Of a stretch of 64,000 bases of DNA, positions 44,101 through 56,232 are shown piece after piece. The stretch is from the NCBI GenBank assembly GCA_022885665.1, contig JAGQDJ010000055.1:434001-498000 (forward strand), read 5' to 3'. The first letter of the stretch is position 1. Every line of letters begins with the position of its first letter. The notes under the pieces are model-generated. The model was not told the origin of the DNA, ran no database searches, and worked only from the letters and a program-made list of their open reading frames with translations. Origin of the DNA: Triops longicaudatus (taxonomy: Eukaryota; Arthropoda; Branchiopoda; Notostraca; Triopsidae). The position numbers and the translations under genes are program-made.

Positions 44101-44561
44101 TGCAAGCTTTTGCTAAAGATGGCGTCTTTTGCCTCAGATATTCTGCATGGACGCACATGATCAATTGAATCAAACAAGTCAACGCAACCAAAAGGAAAAC
44201 CACAGCAAATCCGGCATGATAGCCCATATTGGGAGCTCCGCATTCTTCCCCGTCATATTGAACCTATTAATGCGCAAAAACAAAATGACATTTTCTTATT
44301 AATTTGTACATCTAAATGTTTACACAAACGAGAAAGAAAGACCGCTTTACCTCACAAAGGCAAACTCCATTCCAGCATTCACCGTGTCCCGAGCAGTTGG
44401 CCAAACACTGGTTAAAGCCACCGATAGTATCCATGCCCATGACCGACTTCAAAGCGCGTACCCACTTGTGCAAACCCGTTGCTGGTGGCCCGTACTCGGA
44501 ATGGGACGAGAGAGGCGTCAACATGGCAATAAGACTGTCACCCCCTGCGGACAGTACCGTA
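38184..44561 (-). CDS. EGF-like, 7-TM, RING-CH membrane protein (5' end unresolved)
   Basis: Ten phase-compatible exons: 44351-44561, 44024-44263, 43702-43944, 42132-42227, 41855-41989, 41536-41690, 41234-41472, 38826-38959, 38510-38754, 38184-38424; about 645 residues, first exon(s) not found. An extracellular EGF-like stretch (CLANCSGHGECWNGVCLCE) precedes seven hydrophobic helices (e.g. AGFAVVFLLVALTCLIQLIM, AVLLFVVVIFFLIYGVEVYF). A linker then leads to a RING-CH domain (CFICYDSDR, PCACKGDVSAVHHECLRRW, CKVC) and two more helices (WLQTGFIIACMVSAAGVAW; LLAVGVALLIEYV). RING-CH proteins of the MARCH type are membrane-bound E3 ubiquitin ligases, so this should ubiquitinate membrane proteins. 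Joining the 7-TM part to the RING-CH part depends on a 2.3 kb intron (38960-41233), with a phase 1 donor matching the phase 1 acceptor. If that junction is wrong, these are two adjacent genes. Confidence 0.72.
38960..41233 (-). other. Long intron joining 7-TM and RING-CH exons
   Basis: 2274 bp, much longer than the neighbouring introns of 58-300 bp, except that at 42228-43701 (1.5 kb). It holds a 20-odd-nt A-run at about 41192-41217 directly beside the donor, A/T-rich DNA at 40.1-40.8 kb, and a minus-strand open frame at 39187-39540 with a hydrophobic stretch but no compatible phase. Confidence 0.5.
43062..43100. repeat. 39 bp near-perfect palindrome
   Basis: Arms ggtcggaattcttacga and tcgtaagaattctgacc are complementary over 17 bp with one mismatch and a 5 nt loop (gaatt). 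Weaker complementarity continues outward (gcggttttt / aaacgttgc). It sits inside the 1.5 kb intron 42228-43701 of the 7-TM gene. Confidence 0.6.
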
Positions 44562-47500
44562 CTGTACGACCTTTACTTCTGCAGCTTTGGGCCAAAATTA
44601 CTTTCTTGAGTTACAGAATTCCAGTAAGACTAGGGAAGCACTTTGCTTGTCGACAGCACGACACTCAAGTTCATCACACAGGACGCTGTGTCATAAAAAC
44701 GAGACAAATCAAGTTAAATCGCATTAAACTAGTGTCGTAACTTGTATTCGTCAACGTTCCAGAAACAGTACGAGATAACGCACGAGACTTCTCTCACACG
44801 ACGCAAAGGGTTAGTTATCACGCAGAAGACTCATAATAAGATAACCCTATCTAAGTTAAAGATAACCTCCCGCAACAACGAATAAGTCACATAGCCAGAA
44901 ACACTATAAGGAGACAAGGAAACTATTCGGCCTAACTATCGACTGACGTTTTTATGCTATTTTTAAAAAATGTTCGCCCAGGACAATTGTGAACTGAAGT
45001 TCAGGGGAAATTTTGGTTTAAACTCGTAAGAGTCACTTGCAAGCCCCTGAGGGGGTGTAAGTCTATCTTCCAGTTGAGCTCGTTCCAAAAAATTTGTCAG
45101 GCGAGCTTTTGTAATTGAATAACAATGCTTATGAATAAACTCTATGCGAAGTCTAAAATTCGAGAAAATATGATCGTTTTAAGGACGTTAAACTCTATGA
45201 CACTTTCACACCTCGAATGACGAACTGGACAGGAACTGGTACAATGTAAGAATGCGGAACACATTCGTGTCCCTCAGCCAAAGTTCAGTACAGCTGCACT
45301 TGCAGTGATCGATAGCGACATTGAAACCATGACGCAAATAGCCTGACGAAAAGACTTGCTTGCCTCCTTAATTGTGCGATAACTCGATGCTGCAAATACT
45401 GCAAAATTTGCGAAAGTTTATGAAAAACTAACTGACCTGAATTAAAGATATAAATTGTGTTACTATGTATCTTGCATTACATCATAACAAAGGAAGCGTG
45501 AATATTCGACAAAGTCTATTGCATTACTTTTGCAGTAATCAATGACACGATAATAACTCAAACAACTACAACGTACAGGGTATTACAACAATGTAATTAC
45601 ATTCGCTCGAAAAGTCGTTAAGAAGAAAAAGAAAAAAAAAACACAGAATGGATGAAACAAAGGACACACTATTGTATTGTATGCTTAACTGAGAGCTTTA
45701 TTACGCGATTAATAGCTTTAAAGGTAACACGATTAACTAAAGTTAGGAATGTAAAGATTTACCTTTCATTTTCAGGTAATTCTCAAAGTAAGTCTAAAAT
45801 CTATCTCCACCACATAACACTAACACAAAGTCCTGTCTCAAGGGCTGAACCATCCAACGCAGTTGTTTTTAGACCTGCAGGACATCTAGAGGTTATAAGT
45901 TGACTTTTTCAGCGGCAGTTTCTTTTGGGTCGATCGTAGATATCGCAGCACACCAGGATGTCACGAACTATAGGAGGATGAGTAAACTAATACACACACT
46001 CACACTCACAAAAATAACAAAATTAAATAAACAAAAGACAAAAACGTGAAAGTAACATATTATTTATGATGCAGTGTTTTCACTGCTGGACACATACTAG
46101 AGTATAATATCCAGATATGCAGAACTTGAGACGCCCTGAACCTATGATAGTCTCGTGCTAGCGAATCTTGAGCTAGATATTACTTCATATAATATTAACC
46201 CAATAAAACCTTCTTTCAACTTCATGTAGTAAATAAAACCCCCTAAAGCCTTTAAGTGATAGCTCAAAAGCGATAATCCAAAAGCGATAATCCAAAAGCG
46301 ATAATTCGTGATGGCACTTTCCGTCGTCTGTTCCGTCGTTATTCCAAATCAAGATTTTAGTATCGCAAATTATTCTGCGAAATTCCTTGTGTATTGACAT
46401 CGAGAAAGTTACATCCTTGAAGTCGATAAAAAATGCGCAAACTTTGAGATACATTTTGAAGAGCATTTGAAAAGAAATAGACAATAATTCGAAAAGAAGT
46501 TTGGCTCGTACAGTCATTAATAGAATAACTGTATGCTATAAAAAGTGCGAGTCAGTTCGAGAGGCCAGAAGGGAGAAGAGTGAGAAAGAGGTCAGAGGTG
46601 AGATGACAAAGGGAACAGGCTGAGAAATAGAGAGCAGATTGGAGCGTTAAAAAGTCAGAGTTCTGTACGTGACTGTGGAGTTTTGAAAAGCAGTTTTGGC
46701 AACAAATAGTAGAATAAAACCCACAAACACAATGTTCGTAACGCAGTTAATCAAGGACCCCTGGAAGTCACCGTCACGATTGTCAAATTTCGACACTTGA
46801 CAGTTTGCGACGTGACAATATTCAATATACTACGCAGAGCACGTACTGCGGTTGTAATCTTCATAAATTACTAATGTCGTGTGGTCATTTCGTTCATATA
46901 CGTCTTCAGTATTTGCGCGTGACTTTACACCCACAGTCAATTTGCAATTCTTTCGACGGTTATCTCGATTTTCTGGTGCATCCACAGTATTCACAGACAC
47001 CCATCCGGTGTCTTGTAGTTTAATGGAGTCTTAACAGAAGAGCTGTTTAAAGGTAGGAAGTCACACAATTATAGCATAGAGTTGTTAAAAATATATGTAA
47101 GAAATCAAAGTGTATACGTAAGCCCTGGTGTCCTTTTACGCTTGCTTTACATTAGGCTGTTAGCGTGTCTAAACAGACGGCCATGATTTTTCTTACTGCT
47201 GGCCGGGAAGCCCAGGGTTTGTTTGCTATTTAATTCCCTAAATTAAAAGCAAGTGTGTCGGATTGCATAAAAGTGAGCAATATAAAGCCGAGAAACGTCC
47301 ATTTCGCAGGGAAAATGTCTGTTACCAGTACAAGTAATTACAAAAACATTTATTCAAATGCGCTAATACAGCAAAAACCTCGTTGTGGACACCCAAGGGG
47401 ATCGAGAATTTGTCCGTTGTAACTGATTGTCCTTAACAGGCGATTTTGGTTTAAATACTTTCAGCTTCAACGGAACATGCAAAATATACAAATAGACCAT

Positions 47501-47899
47501 TGTCTGTTATAATCGGTATGCGTTTCAGCGAGGTTTTCCTGCAGTAACAAAACAAAACGTTTTTCATACCCTGTCTTAAATGTAAGTCAACCCCGAAAAA
47601 GAGATACCTTGTTTACCAATATCAAGTTATACACTTCACTTTTGTATCTCCGTTACTCTAATCGCACAAAGTTCGCAGAAGTTAGTGGCATGTGTTTGGC
47701 TACCAAGAAATTCAAGCGATCAAGATCCCGCGACCCAACTGCGCAGTTGATGAAAGCGTAAAAAATGCACAGTACACATTACCGTCAAGTTCCTCAATTT
47801 GGGATGAGTCATACTCGTATTACGAGCGTTCTGGATTACCCAAGACTTTATATCACCCGAATAACTTAACAGAAGCCTTTTTGTGCTACTATAGTTTTT
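44562..47899. other. Region upstream of the 7-TM gene, no supported exon
   Basis: The missing 5' exon(s) of the 7-TM/RING-CH gene should lie here or beyond. No signal peptide with a compatible donor could be identified on the minus strand. A three-copy 14 bp repeat is at 46265-46306. Other open frames are A/T-rich and without similarity. Confidence 0.45.
46265..46306. repeat. 14 bp x 3 minisatellite
   Basis: Three tandem copies of caaaagcgataatc, the last differing by one base at the end. Confidence 0.85.
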
Positions 47900-47905
47900 T
47901 TTATT
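47900..47905 (-). terminator. AATAAA polyadenylation signal of the icarapin-like gene
   Basis: TTTATT on the plus strand, 150 bp downstream of the stop codon on the minus strand. Motif match only. Confidence 0.35.
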
Positions 47906-48054
47906 TAAAATACCATGACTATCAACCGCACAGAGCGCAAAGGACCAGCTTCATAAAGAGTAAAGATAATACAGTCAACTGGGAAAACCGAAACAACAAC
48001 TTAACGCGAGTTAATGAAAATGCAAACTGAGAACATGTTTCCCGTTTTGTACAT

Positions 48055-49152
48055 TTAATTTGCAACAGGAAGCTCGCGCTCGGTCGTGCTAACGTCCGCA
48101 GTTACAGGCGAACTGGGATTAGTGGATGGAGTAGAACTTTCGGACGAAGCCTGAGTTTGACCGACAGTCGTTGGCTGGGGTGAGTTCTCAGTTTCAGATT
48201 CCGCTGTCGGAACAGCACCGGCATTAGCAACAGGCGCTGGGCTCTCTTCAGGTGCAGGAAGTGCACTCAAGTTGGGAGTAAGTCCTTCTACGACTGGAAT
48301 TTCATTGGATTCAAGTTGCTGGGGCGCAGAAGGCTGAGCGTTCGTTGCGTTGACTGTTTCGTTCTCGGGCTGAACGGACACTACCTTAATGTGGAAGAAG
48401 GACGATGCCCCGTTATTCACCACTTTGTGGATGGTTTCGTTCACCGTAACCACAGATCCATTTACAACCTATACAGAGTCAAACACGTTAGTACGGTTTG
48501 TTGCTACATACAAGGAATGATGTAAAACTTACTTTCGTAGTCGAAGTGCTGTTCTTGTAATTGTCAGGTAACTTGCTAAACGTCGGGTTACCCGCCGGAG
48601 TAAGGGAATGCGTTAGAGTGGAAATCTGTTGCATCAGCTCTTTTTGAAAACTCATCAAAGAAGCTGTAAAAATGCGACACGTATTAATGCATGCTAGAAC
48701 AATATAACGAGGTAAACGAACCTTGCAACTGATCGATGAAAGTTGGCCGGAAAGACGGAATATAGAACGGGAACGACGGAAAACCGGAGGTTTGACGCTG
48801 AGGCACGAAATCCTCGGTATCTTCGGTCGAATCATCAAATACGAACAAATTGCCGAATCCGTCCATACCCAACGGCGATCTTCGTTGAACGCCTAGGATC
48901 AAAATGATTATTACAGTATTTAAACTACAGCTAATTACAGATAATTCAATTATAACTGAAATTTCCATTTACTACCAAAACTTTCATTTTTTGAATTGGA
49001 CTAACTACTATTTAAGTTAATTTGCTTGGTTTTAAATTACGCATTAATAGAACAATTTAAACCACAAACCACTTACCACCAAAGTATCGTCCTTCGCTGG
49101 GGTTCACAACAATCAAAACCGCCCACGCGACAAACAACGCTTGCCAACGCAT
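48055..49152 (-). CDS. Icarapin-like secreted protein
   Basis: Four exons encode 263 residues: 49077-49152, 48722-48892, 48533-48663 and 48055-48468. The signal peptide is MRWQALFVAWAVLIVVNPSE followed by G. The middle is rich in F/P (SGFPSFPFYIPSFRPTF), followed by a helical stretch. The segment STSTTKVVNGSVVTVNETIH and then VVSVQPENET is the hallmark region of the icarapin family. Icarapin is known in insects as a secreted protein and, in bees, as a venom allergen; its molecular function is unknown and its relatives are widespread in non-venomous arthropods. The C-terminal ~85 residues are disordered (P, S, T, E). Several N-x-S/T sites suggest N-glycosylation. The junction at the VVNG exon is where the family motif starts, supporting the splice choice. 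Not a toxin call: only family membership is claimed. Confidence 0.8.
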
Positions 49153-49237
49153 TTTGTTATTGTGTGAATTATGAATACAAACGCTCTGCTTTGTACTGAC
49201 TCTTTGTGAGAACTGTTCAGCACGCTATGGAGATTGA

Positions 49238-49277
49238 GACTAACAGCCAGATCGTCCACAGGCCGGGTTTATAACGG
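49238..49277 (-). promoter_or_regulatory. TATA box and initiator of the icarapin-like gene
   Basis: On the minus strand TATAAA (about 49270-49276, reading gttataaacccgg) is followed about 30 bp downstream by TTAGTCTC (about 49240). This gives a leader of about 90 nt before the ATG at 49152. Confidence 0.5.
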
Positions 49278-50696
49278 TATGTTGACGTCACCTTCTTACT
49301 CACCGCCGAACACTCTGGTAAGCCCCAGCCTGTCTTCCCGTAGCCTTTCAAACGGCTGCCACAAACAAGTTCCCAATGCAAATGAAGACCAAAGGGTCAG
49401 TTTCCGAGACCCATAATAGCCCAAAGCACCCAAGTTTGAGGTTAAAAGGTAAAGAGTCTTGGGAGTTTTTACTGAAACAGCATGTAAAATACAAAACTTA
49501 AGCTGGAAGGTTCAGCAGCCGTTCGATAGATTTATTGCCGTAACTGGACATATTTCGCAGTTGTTGACAACTCTTAGCTAGGCCGTACGCATTACGAAGC
49601 TGTTTAGGTGAGGCGGAAATGCGGGTTCAGATGTCTTCTCATGTAAACGAAATGTTTTCGAAAAGCGTGAGGTTGTGAAACCCCATTTTGTCTGAATGAT
49701 GAGTTGTACCTGGTACCAAAACATCTCTTTGATCAGAACCCTGAGCGGTGTGTTGAAACCGTTTCAAACGTTCGGTTGGCGTTACTTTTTGATGGCATCT
49801 CAAATGATATAACACGTGTCGTTGTACAGTCGTCTGTTGAGTCACCTTAAATTACGTATCGACAAGTTCGGGTCAAAAACGCTAGAACAAAGACTAGGAG
49901 ACTTGAGTTTTTCCCGGAAGCAGTCATGGTCTGCCTCATTATTATGACATTCACTTAACAGTCACGCACCAAGCATGCACCGGACTAGTGTTAAGTGACG
50001 CTTAAAAGGAAGATTCTCGTTAATCTCATAACGTGCTAGTGGTTAAGTTCGTCCCTTCTAAAAAAAAAAAAAAAATAATAAAAAAAATCAAAAAAAAAAA
50101 TCACTGGCATCACGTTTGCAAATGAATAGTGGCCAAAATTAGTAGTAAAATGCGAAGCCTTAGACAGTTCTACCATTAGAACATTCACATGTCCACCCAT
50201 CCGCTTTGATTCGTCTTTTTTCGTTTAATTGTAAATATCGGACTTCCGTTTCCGCGAAACAATCCCGTGTAGTCTACCGTGCTTTCCGGAATACACAAAT
50301 ACGACACGTAATGCTGCGTAAATGAGTCTATTCTACTCTTTGTAAGGTAGGGGGCTTGGATGGAAGAATTGATACACTAGAACGTTGATGCATGGAAAAA
50401 AATGAGTTTTACACTTGTTATCGGCAGATTATATGAAAAAGAAACAACAGTAACTGCAGACTGGCATACAACAATGTGTGAAAACATGGGTTAAAAGTGA
50501 ACATAATGAACCAATAAAGAAGAAATGCTTTAGGCAACGTAATAATGAAGCCAAAAAATCCATTTGTCTTTTGTCGTATACACGCGTTACGTTACGGAAT
50601 GCATAATTTTTTTTTCTTGCAAATGTAAATATGTACCGACCTGAACTAAAATGAAAGAACTAGAATCTTTTTTTTAGAAAATCTATATAGTCAAAC
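49278..50696. other. Intergenic, no supported gene
   Basis: Contains A-rich simple sequence at 50061-50100. Short frames only. The 3' untranslated region of the ABCG gene should occupy its right end. Confidence 0.5.
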
Positions 50697-53600
50697 TTAA
50701 CGCTGGGAACGAAGTTTCCACTTGAGTATCAGAAACGCAATAAATCGCAATAGGAAAAAGTACCCTACTAATACTACAACATCAATCCAATACTGGGATT
50801 CGGCCATGTCCAAGTCGCCCAGCAGTTTCATTGGGTCTTTGTAGTGGCAGTAAGCCATAGAGCAGTGCAAGCTTGGGCGATCGTATGCGTAGACGGAAAG
50901 TAAGGATCCTTCGAAACCGTAACGCACGTAACTAACGTAGGCAAGCCATCGTAAGTAGGTAGGGATGGTTTGAAACGTCACAAAGAATCCAGAGAACAGT
51001 AAGATGGGGATGGCACTCACAGGTCCCAGAAACACGGCAGTTTGAATTTCTGCAGCAGCACCTATAACTAAGCCAAGGCTTTGCGCTACCAGACTAGTCA
51101 ACACGCACATGTTGAGAAACATAAGGAAACGGCAGACATCGAAAGGCTGGCTGGTCATGAAATACGCTATGACGACGTAAAAAGTGGGAAAAAGCACCTA
51201 TTTATGAGAAAAAAATAATAAATAAATAAATAACTTTTCTCATTGAAAAATCTACGGTAACTCACTTGAAAGGGCAAATCTGCCACAGTTTTTGCCAGGT
51301 AATAGGCTTTGAGCGAATACCAGTAATTCAGATGCTCTCGTGTTAACACAGACATCTCCAGAGGAACTAAATACAAATATAATTATGAGAAACCCGCTTT
51401 ATATAAAAAGAGTCGCAGATAATTTATTTATTTATTTTTTATTTAATTTGTAATCTTTACCCAAAGACGTATTTAGGGGGGGGAGTGAAGGTTTAACCCC
51501 TCACCAACACCACATCGAAACGTTGACTTTATAATGAAGATAGGGAAAAGCAAAATGTCAGAAAAATATGTATATGGCAAACCCTTCCCAAACACTCAAC
51601 TCCCCCCCCCCCTAAATAAAACCTTGGTTACGGCCCTGCCTTTACTATTTTCTTCCTATATTTTCCCCAAATGTAGTTCCCAAATTATATTTACTGAAGC
51701 TCTGCTATTTTTCACCGCTAAAGTAGTTGCAGTTTATTTGCTGTGACTTTTTTATTAACTGTCCTACACCCAAACTGTCTCCTTCCCGCCTCTACATACT
51801 TAGGACCCTAAATTTTGTCACCTATTGCCGAAAGTTCTTTGTAAAACGGTTCGTAATAATGAGCGTATTGCAGTCAAGCTTAATTGGAAAAGAATATACT
51901 CGGAAACTACAAATACGGTACACATGAAAATAACGGTATACAAAATAATAAGGAAAATCTAGATGTGTACAAATACGAATAAGTAAAAACTTTGAAAAAA
52001 CTTAACGAGTACATACATGTGAGGACGGTAGGCATCATTGCTGTAAACATGAGGAAAAGTTGGCAGAAAAACAAGGATCCCGAGTTGCTGAAAACTTTGG
52101 AGGCTTCGTTGCCGACATTCCAGTAGAGCAACCCAATAAGCACGCCCACGATAATATGCGACGAGAGCCGTAATCTTGTAAGCATCTGCAAAAAGTGTTC
52201 AAGAGTTTTGTTTATTTAAAAAGCTTTGTTGAAGGACGAATATGAGATTTTCATTTTACCTGATCACGCCATATAGAGACGAAAGTTCGACTCAGCAAAA
52301 TGCAAAACTGAGTCCAGCAAGAGGTAGGAAAAGAATCGCATCTCGAATTCACATTTTCTTCCGAATCGAGCAAACTCGTTTCGCAGTTGACAGCTACGTG
52401 GCCAGGCTCTATTCCGTTTGCCGTATTACTTCCGTTATTGGCCTCTATTGAAAAATTGTAGATATTCAAATGCATCAGTTTCATTGAACATTACTTTTCT
52501 CAAATATTATTCAAAAACTATTACTCCATATTCTTATTATTCAACATTATTAAAAACTATTTAATAACTATGAAATTCTAACGAAAAATCTTAAGCATTA
52601 TTCAATTGCACATTATTCAGAGTAAAACTCTTCAGTTTCACTTACTTTTATCACTTTCTTTTGCTTTCATTGCCACCAGTTTTATGTCGTTGGTCTCTTT
52701 GGCCAGCTCTTTGTGTAGTGCCTCAGATTCAGTGTCCAGATCTTCTTGATCTTCCAAGCTGCAATTCCAGTTATTACATTTGCCATTCTCTACCGCTACT
52801 ACTAATTTAGGAGCCACTTCGCCATACTCCCCGCACGCCACTTCCATTACTAATGAATTTCAAACATCATCAGAAGTCAATACAAGATCATGGGAAGCAT
52901 CGTGAATTTTACCGAAATCTGCAGGATTGTGATAGCTCGGGCACTCGAGTCCCATTGACCCAAGGAAGGGGACCAATCCACTGATCGATCCACGATAAAT
53001 ACATTGACCTTCGGCTAGCAAGTATAATCTGTCGAATTTTTCAAATAATCTAGCGCTTGGTTGATGAATGGTGCAGATTATGTTACGACCACCTTGCGCT
53101 AACGCTTTTAATAACGTTAAGCATTGCATAGAGGAGGAGCTGTCCAAACCACTACACACACAAAAGAAAACACGATAAATAACTGCGGATAAAGTTTACG
53201 GCTTTGCATGGTTTTAATCTTAAGTAGAAATAATAAAAATACCTGGTAGGCTCATCGAAAAACATAACTGGTGGATTATTGACAAGTTCTAGTGCTATTG
53301 CTAACCGCTTTTTTTGGCCACCTGACAAATTGCGTGTGTAAGTGTTCTTGGCATCTTCCAGAGACAATGTTTCCATTATTTCATTTATCTAACAATAAGA
53401 ACGTACGTTTTTCAGAAGGACGGCTTCAATTAAGAGGATAAGTGAGTTCTTTTTGTCTCCTTACCACAGCCTGTTTTTCCGCTAGGGCAACAGCATTTCC
53501 GAGCTTGAGGTTGGCTGACACCATCATGGCTTCGTAAGCTGTCAAATGCGGAGACAACTGATCTTCTTGCATAATATAGCAGGACATTTTACGAAATTTG

Positions 53601-53928
53601 CGTAAATCACGTTCACGGTTGTTGATCATGATAGTTCCAGTAACTTGGGAGATCCTTTCAAGAAAATCGATCATCAATAAAATCGTACGTGAAAAGCAGA
53701 GAGAAAAAAAATTAAGGGAACGCCTGTTCAGACTATTTCTTCACAGTATTTTAAGTTTCTACCGCATAGGTGACAGTAGGCGGAAAAGGTTTATTGAATA
53801 ACTTGCATACCTGAAGCCGGCTAAAATGTTCATCAGTGTACTTTTGCCAGCTCCGGAAGGTCCCATTATGGCAGTTAATTCACCGGAGTGAAATTTACCA
53901 CTAACCGACTTGACGATAGTCTTGTACC
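50697..53928 (-). CDS. ABCG1/ABCG4-type half transporter (N-terminus incomplete)
   Basis: Nine exons: 53811-53928, 53465-53654, 53243-53388, 52913-53151, 52646-52849, 52260-52444, 52017-52185, 51266-51366 and 50697-51197; about 617 residues. The ATPase domain has Walker A GPSGAGKST, the Q-loop region YIMQEDQLSPHLT, signature LSGGQKKRLAI, Walker B PVMFFDEPTSGLDSSS and H-loop TIHQPS. A variable acidic linker follows, then a six-helix membrane domain (REHLNYWYSLKAYYLAKTVA, SLVAQSLGLVIGAA, LLFSGFFVTFQTIPTYL, YVRYGFEG). The order and these phrases match ABCG1/ABCG4, which dimerise and export sterols or other lipids; the substrate here is inferred only. Exon 1 begins at a phase 1 acceptor with GYKTIV, so the upstream exon carrying the usual 50-60 N-terminal residues is missing. 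An in-frame ATG at 53971 could give a short start (MTVDCLL). Confidence 0.9.
51471..51640. repeat. Short element with G-run/C-run inverted ends in ABCG intron
   Basis: tatttaggggggggag at 51471-51486 and its inverse ctcccccccccctaaata at about 51600-51617 could pair into a hairpin with a ~115 nt loop; the right end continues with ggttacggccctgcc. Located in the 650 bp ABCG intron 51367-52016. It is similar in layout to 16195-16365. Confidence 0.4.
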
Positions 53929-54089
53929 CTAGACAATTTAATAATTGCGTTAATAAGCAATCCACCGTCATTTAACCGTGGATTATAAAATAAGATCGTG
54001 GGTAATTTATTACCTTTGAAATAAAATCTCGATTTACATTAATTAAATAATTTTTAAAAATAGCACTTAATTTAAGATTAATTCACGTA

Positions 54090-54263
54090 TAGTAGAACAT
54101 CTTTATAAAGAACTTATTGGAACAGAATTATTTCAGTACGTTTGAAGTTCGCTATATTAAAAGTCTGTTCTGTACATTTACTTTACTCGGGAGAGTTCAA
54201 ATAACCCGTCCGGTATAGACGAGAGTTCGTTATAAAAGGGTTCATTGTAACGAAATTTTACTG
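54090..54263. mobile_element. Pogo-like MITE remnant
   Basis: The left end tagtagaacatctttataaa and the inverted right end (reverse complement CAGTAAAATTTCGTTACAAT) match at most positions; TA dinucleotides flank both ends. It is about 174 bp with no coding. Similar termini occur at 27165 (cagtagaatctcttttataa). It lies upstream of ABCG exon 1. Confidence 0.45.
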
Positions 54264-55233
54264 TATTTAAAGATTGACTGTGTACTTGATATTCACTCAT
54301 AAATAATATAATTTAAACCATTTTTATGACATGTCATAAAGTTTTCATACCAAAAATTATGACAAGATGTTCATAGTTGTGTTCAGTGAATAAACCTAAC
54401 AACGTTGCTGTAAGCCTATTTAATAAATTGGACGAACAAAAACGCATGGAAAAGGGTATATGTGGAAATATTTATTTTTAAATAGGTAATAGAAAAAAAA
54501 AGAAAAATAAAAGAAAATATTTAAAGTAGCTTTTGTGGATTTGAGCTTCGACTATCTTGTGGCTTTCCCTTTTGAGCGGTCGTCCCGATTACGCGAAGAG
54601 ATAACATTTACATAGAACTTGGCCTCTCTGCGATATGTCAGTTAAGTGGCATTTAATTATTGAGTAATTGACGGTACATTTATGTTAAGCATTTAAATAA
54701 GTGGGCTTGTTTAGCTCAGTAACTGAGCCAAATACTTTTCGCTCACGTAAGTGAGCTAAAAAGTAGGCCCTCGTCTAACAAGATTACACTATCGTGACAG
54801 ACACTTCGCGAAGTCACGTGTTACCACATTGCGTTGTTTCGCAAATGCTGTCTATTTAGAATGTGACCTAGTTTTTCCTTCTTTTTACGACTACTGTACA
54901 ATTGCTAGTCACAATTCTCAGATGTTTTGTATAGCAGTAATTTCCAACAATGATACGAGAACGCAAGTCTTGCCCTTTTTTCATTGACACGTTTTCAACG
55001 GGAGCTTTCTACTGCATACAATAACTGTGGGCTCAAATTCGCGACGTAAAGCCAAAAGGGGCATATAACAACCAAGAAAAGTCCTGTAAGATGAAAAAGT
55101 TGCACAGCACTATGTATTATATTATTTAAAAATTATCACATTATATAAACGACTTCTTGAGATTTATTTTTCTAGAGGTTTATTTATTTACTTAATATTA
55201 GTATCTTCACATTTTAAACATTTTTTTCTATTA

Positions 55234-56077
55234 CAGTAGTACCCCGTTTAACGAACCTAATCCGTTCCTGGACGGCGTTCGGTGTAAGAAGCGCTCGTTA
55301 TATAAGAAACGCTATTTTCCATAAGGTTCAATGGAAATCATTTTAACCCATTCCTGATCCCCGACCAAAACCTGAAAAGGTTGATTTAAAATCGGGAAAG
55401 ATAATGAAAACACATTTTCAAAATATATATTTCAAACATGTAGTAATCAGTTTTGTTCAATTAGTGGCTCTCGAGACAACTCTAAGTTACAGAAATTTTC
55501 GATCTTTTTGCCTCTTACATATCAGCCTTGATTTTCACGTCCGGCAATGACTGGCAGAATCCGTTTAATGTAGCTTGCTTTTGTCTTTTCTTTAATACGG
55601 TTCTGGAGAAGAGCAAGATGTTGTCGTTGAATTTGTCTAAGCATATTTTCGCTTCAGCCTGATTTGGATGACGCATTTTTGCTTTCCTTGAATTTCTTAC
55701 CATTTTATAATAAATTCTTTTACGGCTGCATCAAGCAAAGGGGAATCAGTGCGCTCACCCAATGACCAGAAGTGTCTGATGACATTTAAGCACCACTTAG
55801 AATTGAAAAAATTAAGTAAAATTATGTAACCAAAGAGAGATACGCAGACAGGCTATTTACCAGCAACTGACTGGTGTGGAGGAGCTAAGCTCTCGTCTGT
55901 AATTTATAAGTGCAGACTGGGAAATGTACCCGCCAATTTTTAAACCTTTTTTGCTCACTCTAAGCGGTTCATTACAAGAGGTTGAGTTCGTTGTGCGAGT
56001 AATTTTTTTCGCCCGCGCGCGATTTCGTTGAACAAGTTGTTCACTATACAACGCGTTCGTTAAATGAGGTACCACTG
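55234..56077. mobile_element. Degenerate Tigger/pogo-type DNA transposon
   Basis: 844 bp bounded by TA dinucleotides (55232-55233 and 56078-56079). The left terminus starts cagtagtaccccgtttaacg; the right terminus in reverse complement starts cagtggtacctcatttaacg. These are Tigger-like terminal inverted repeats. Inside, minus-strand frames at 55515-55703 and 55857-56075 are short remnants; no intact DDE transposase is present. Confidence 0.65.
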
Positions 56078-56232
56078 TAATTTTATTTTATGAATTTTAG
56101 TTTCGACGTGTTATTTAGATTTACATTGATTATTTAGTAGTTGTTAAAATGTATTTCGATTTTACTTTATTATTATGATTTTTTAGTTTCCTCCGTGAGC
56201 TACACCACTGTAACGAGCAGAGCGCTCTTTTA

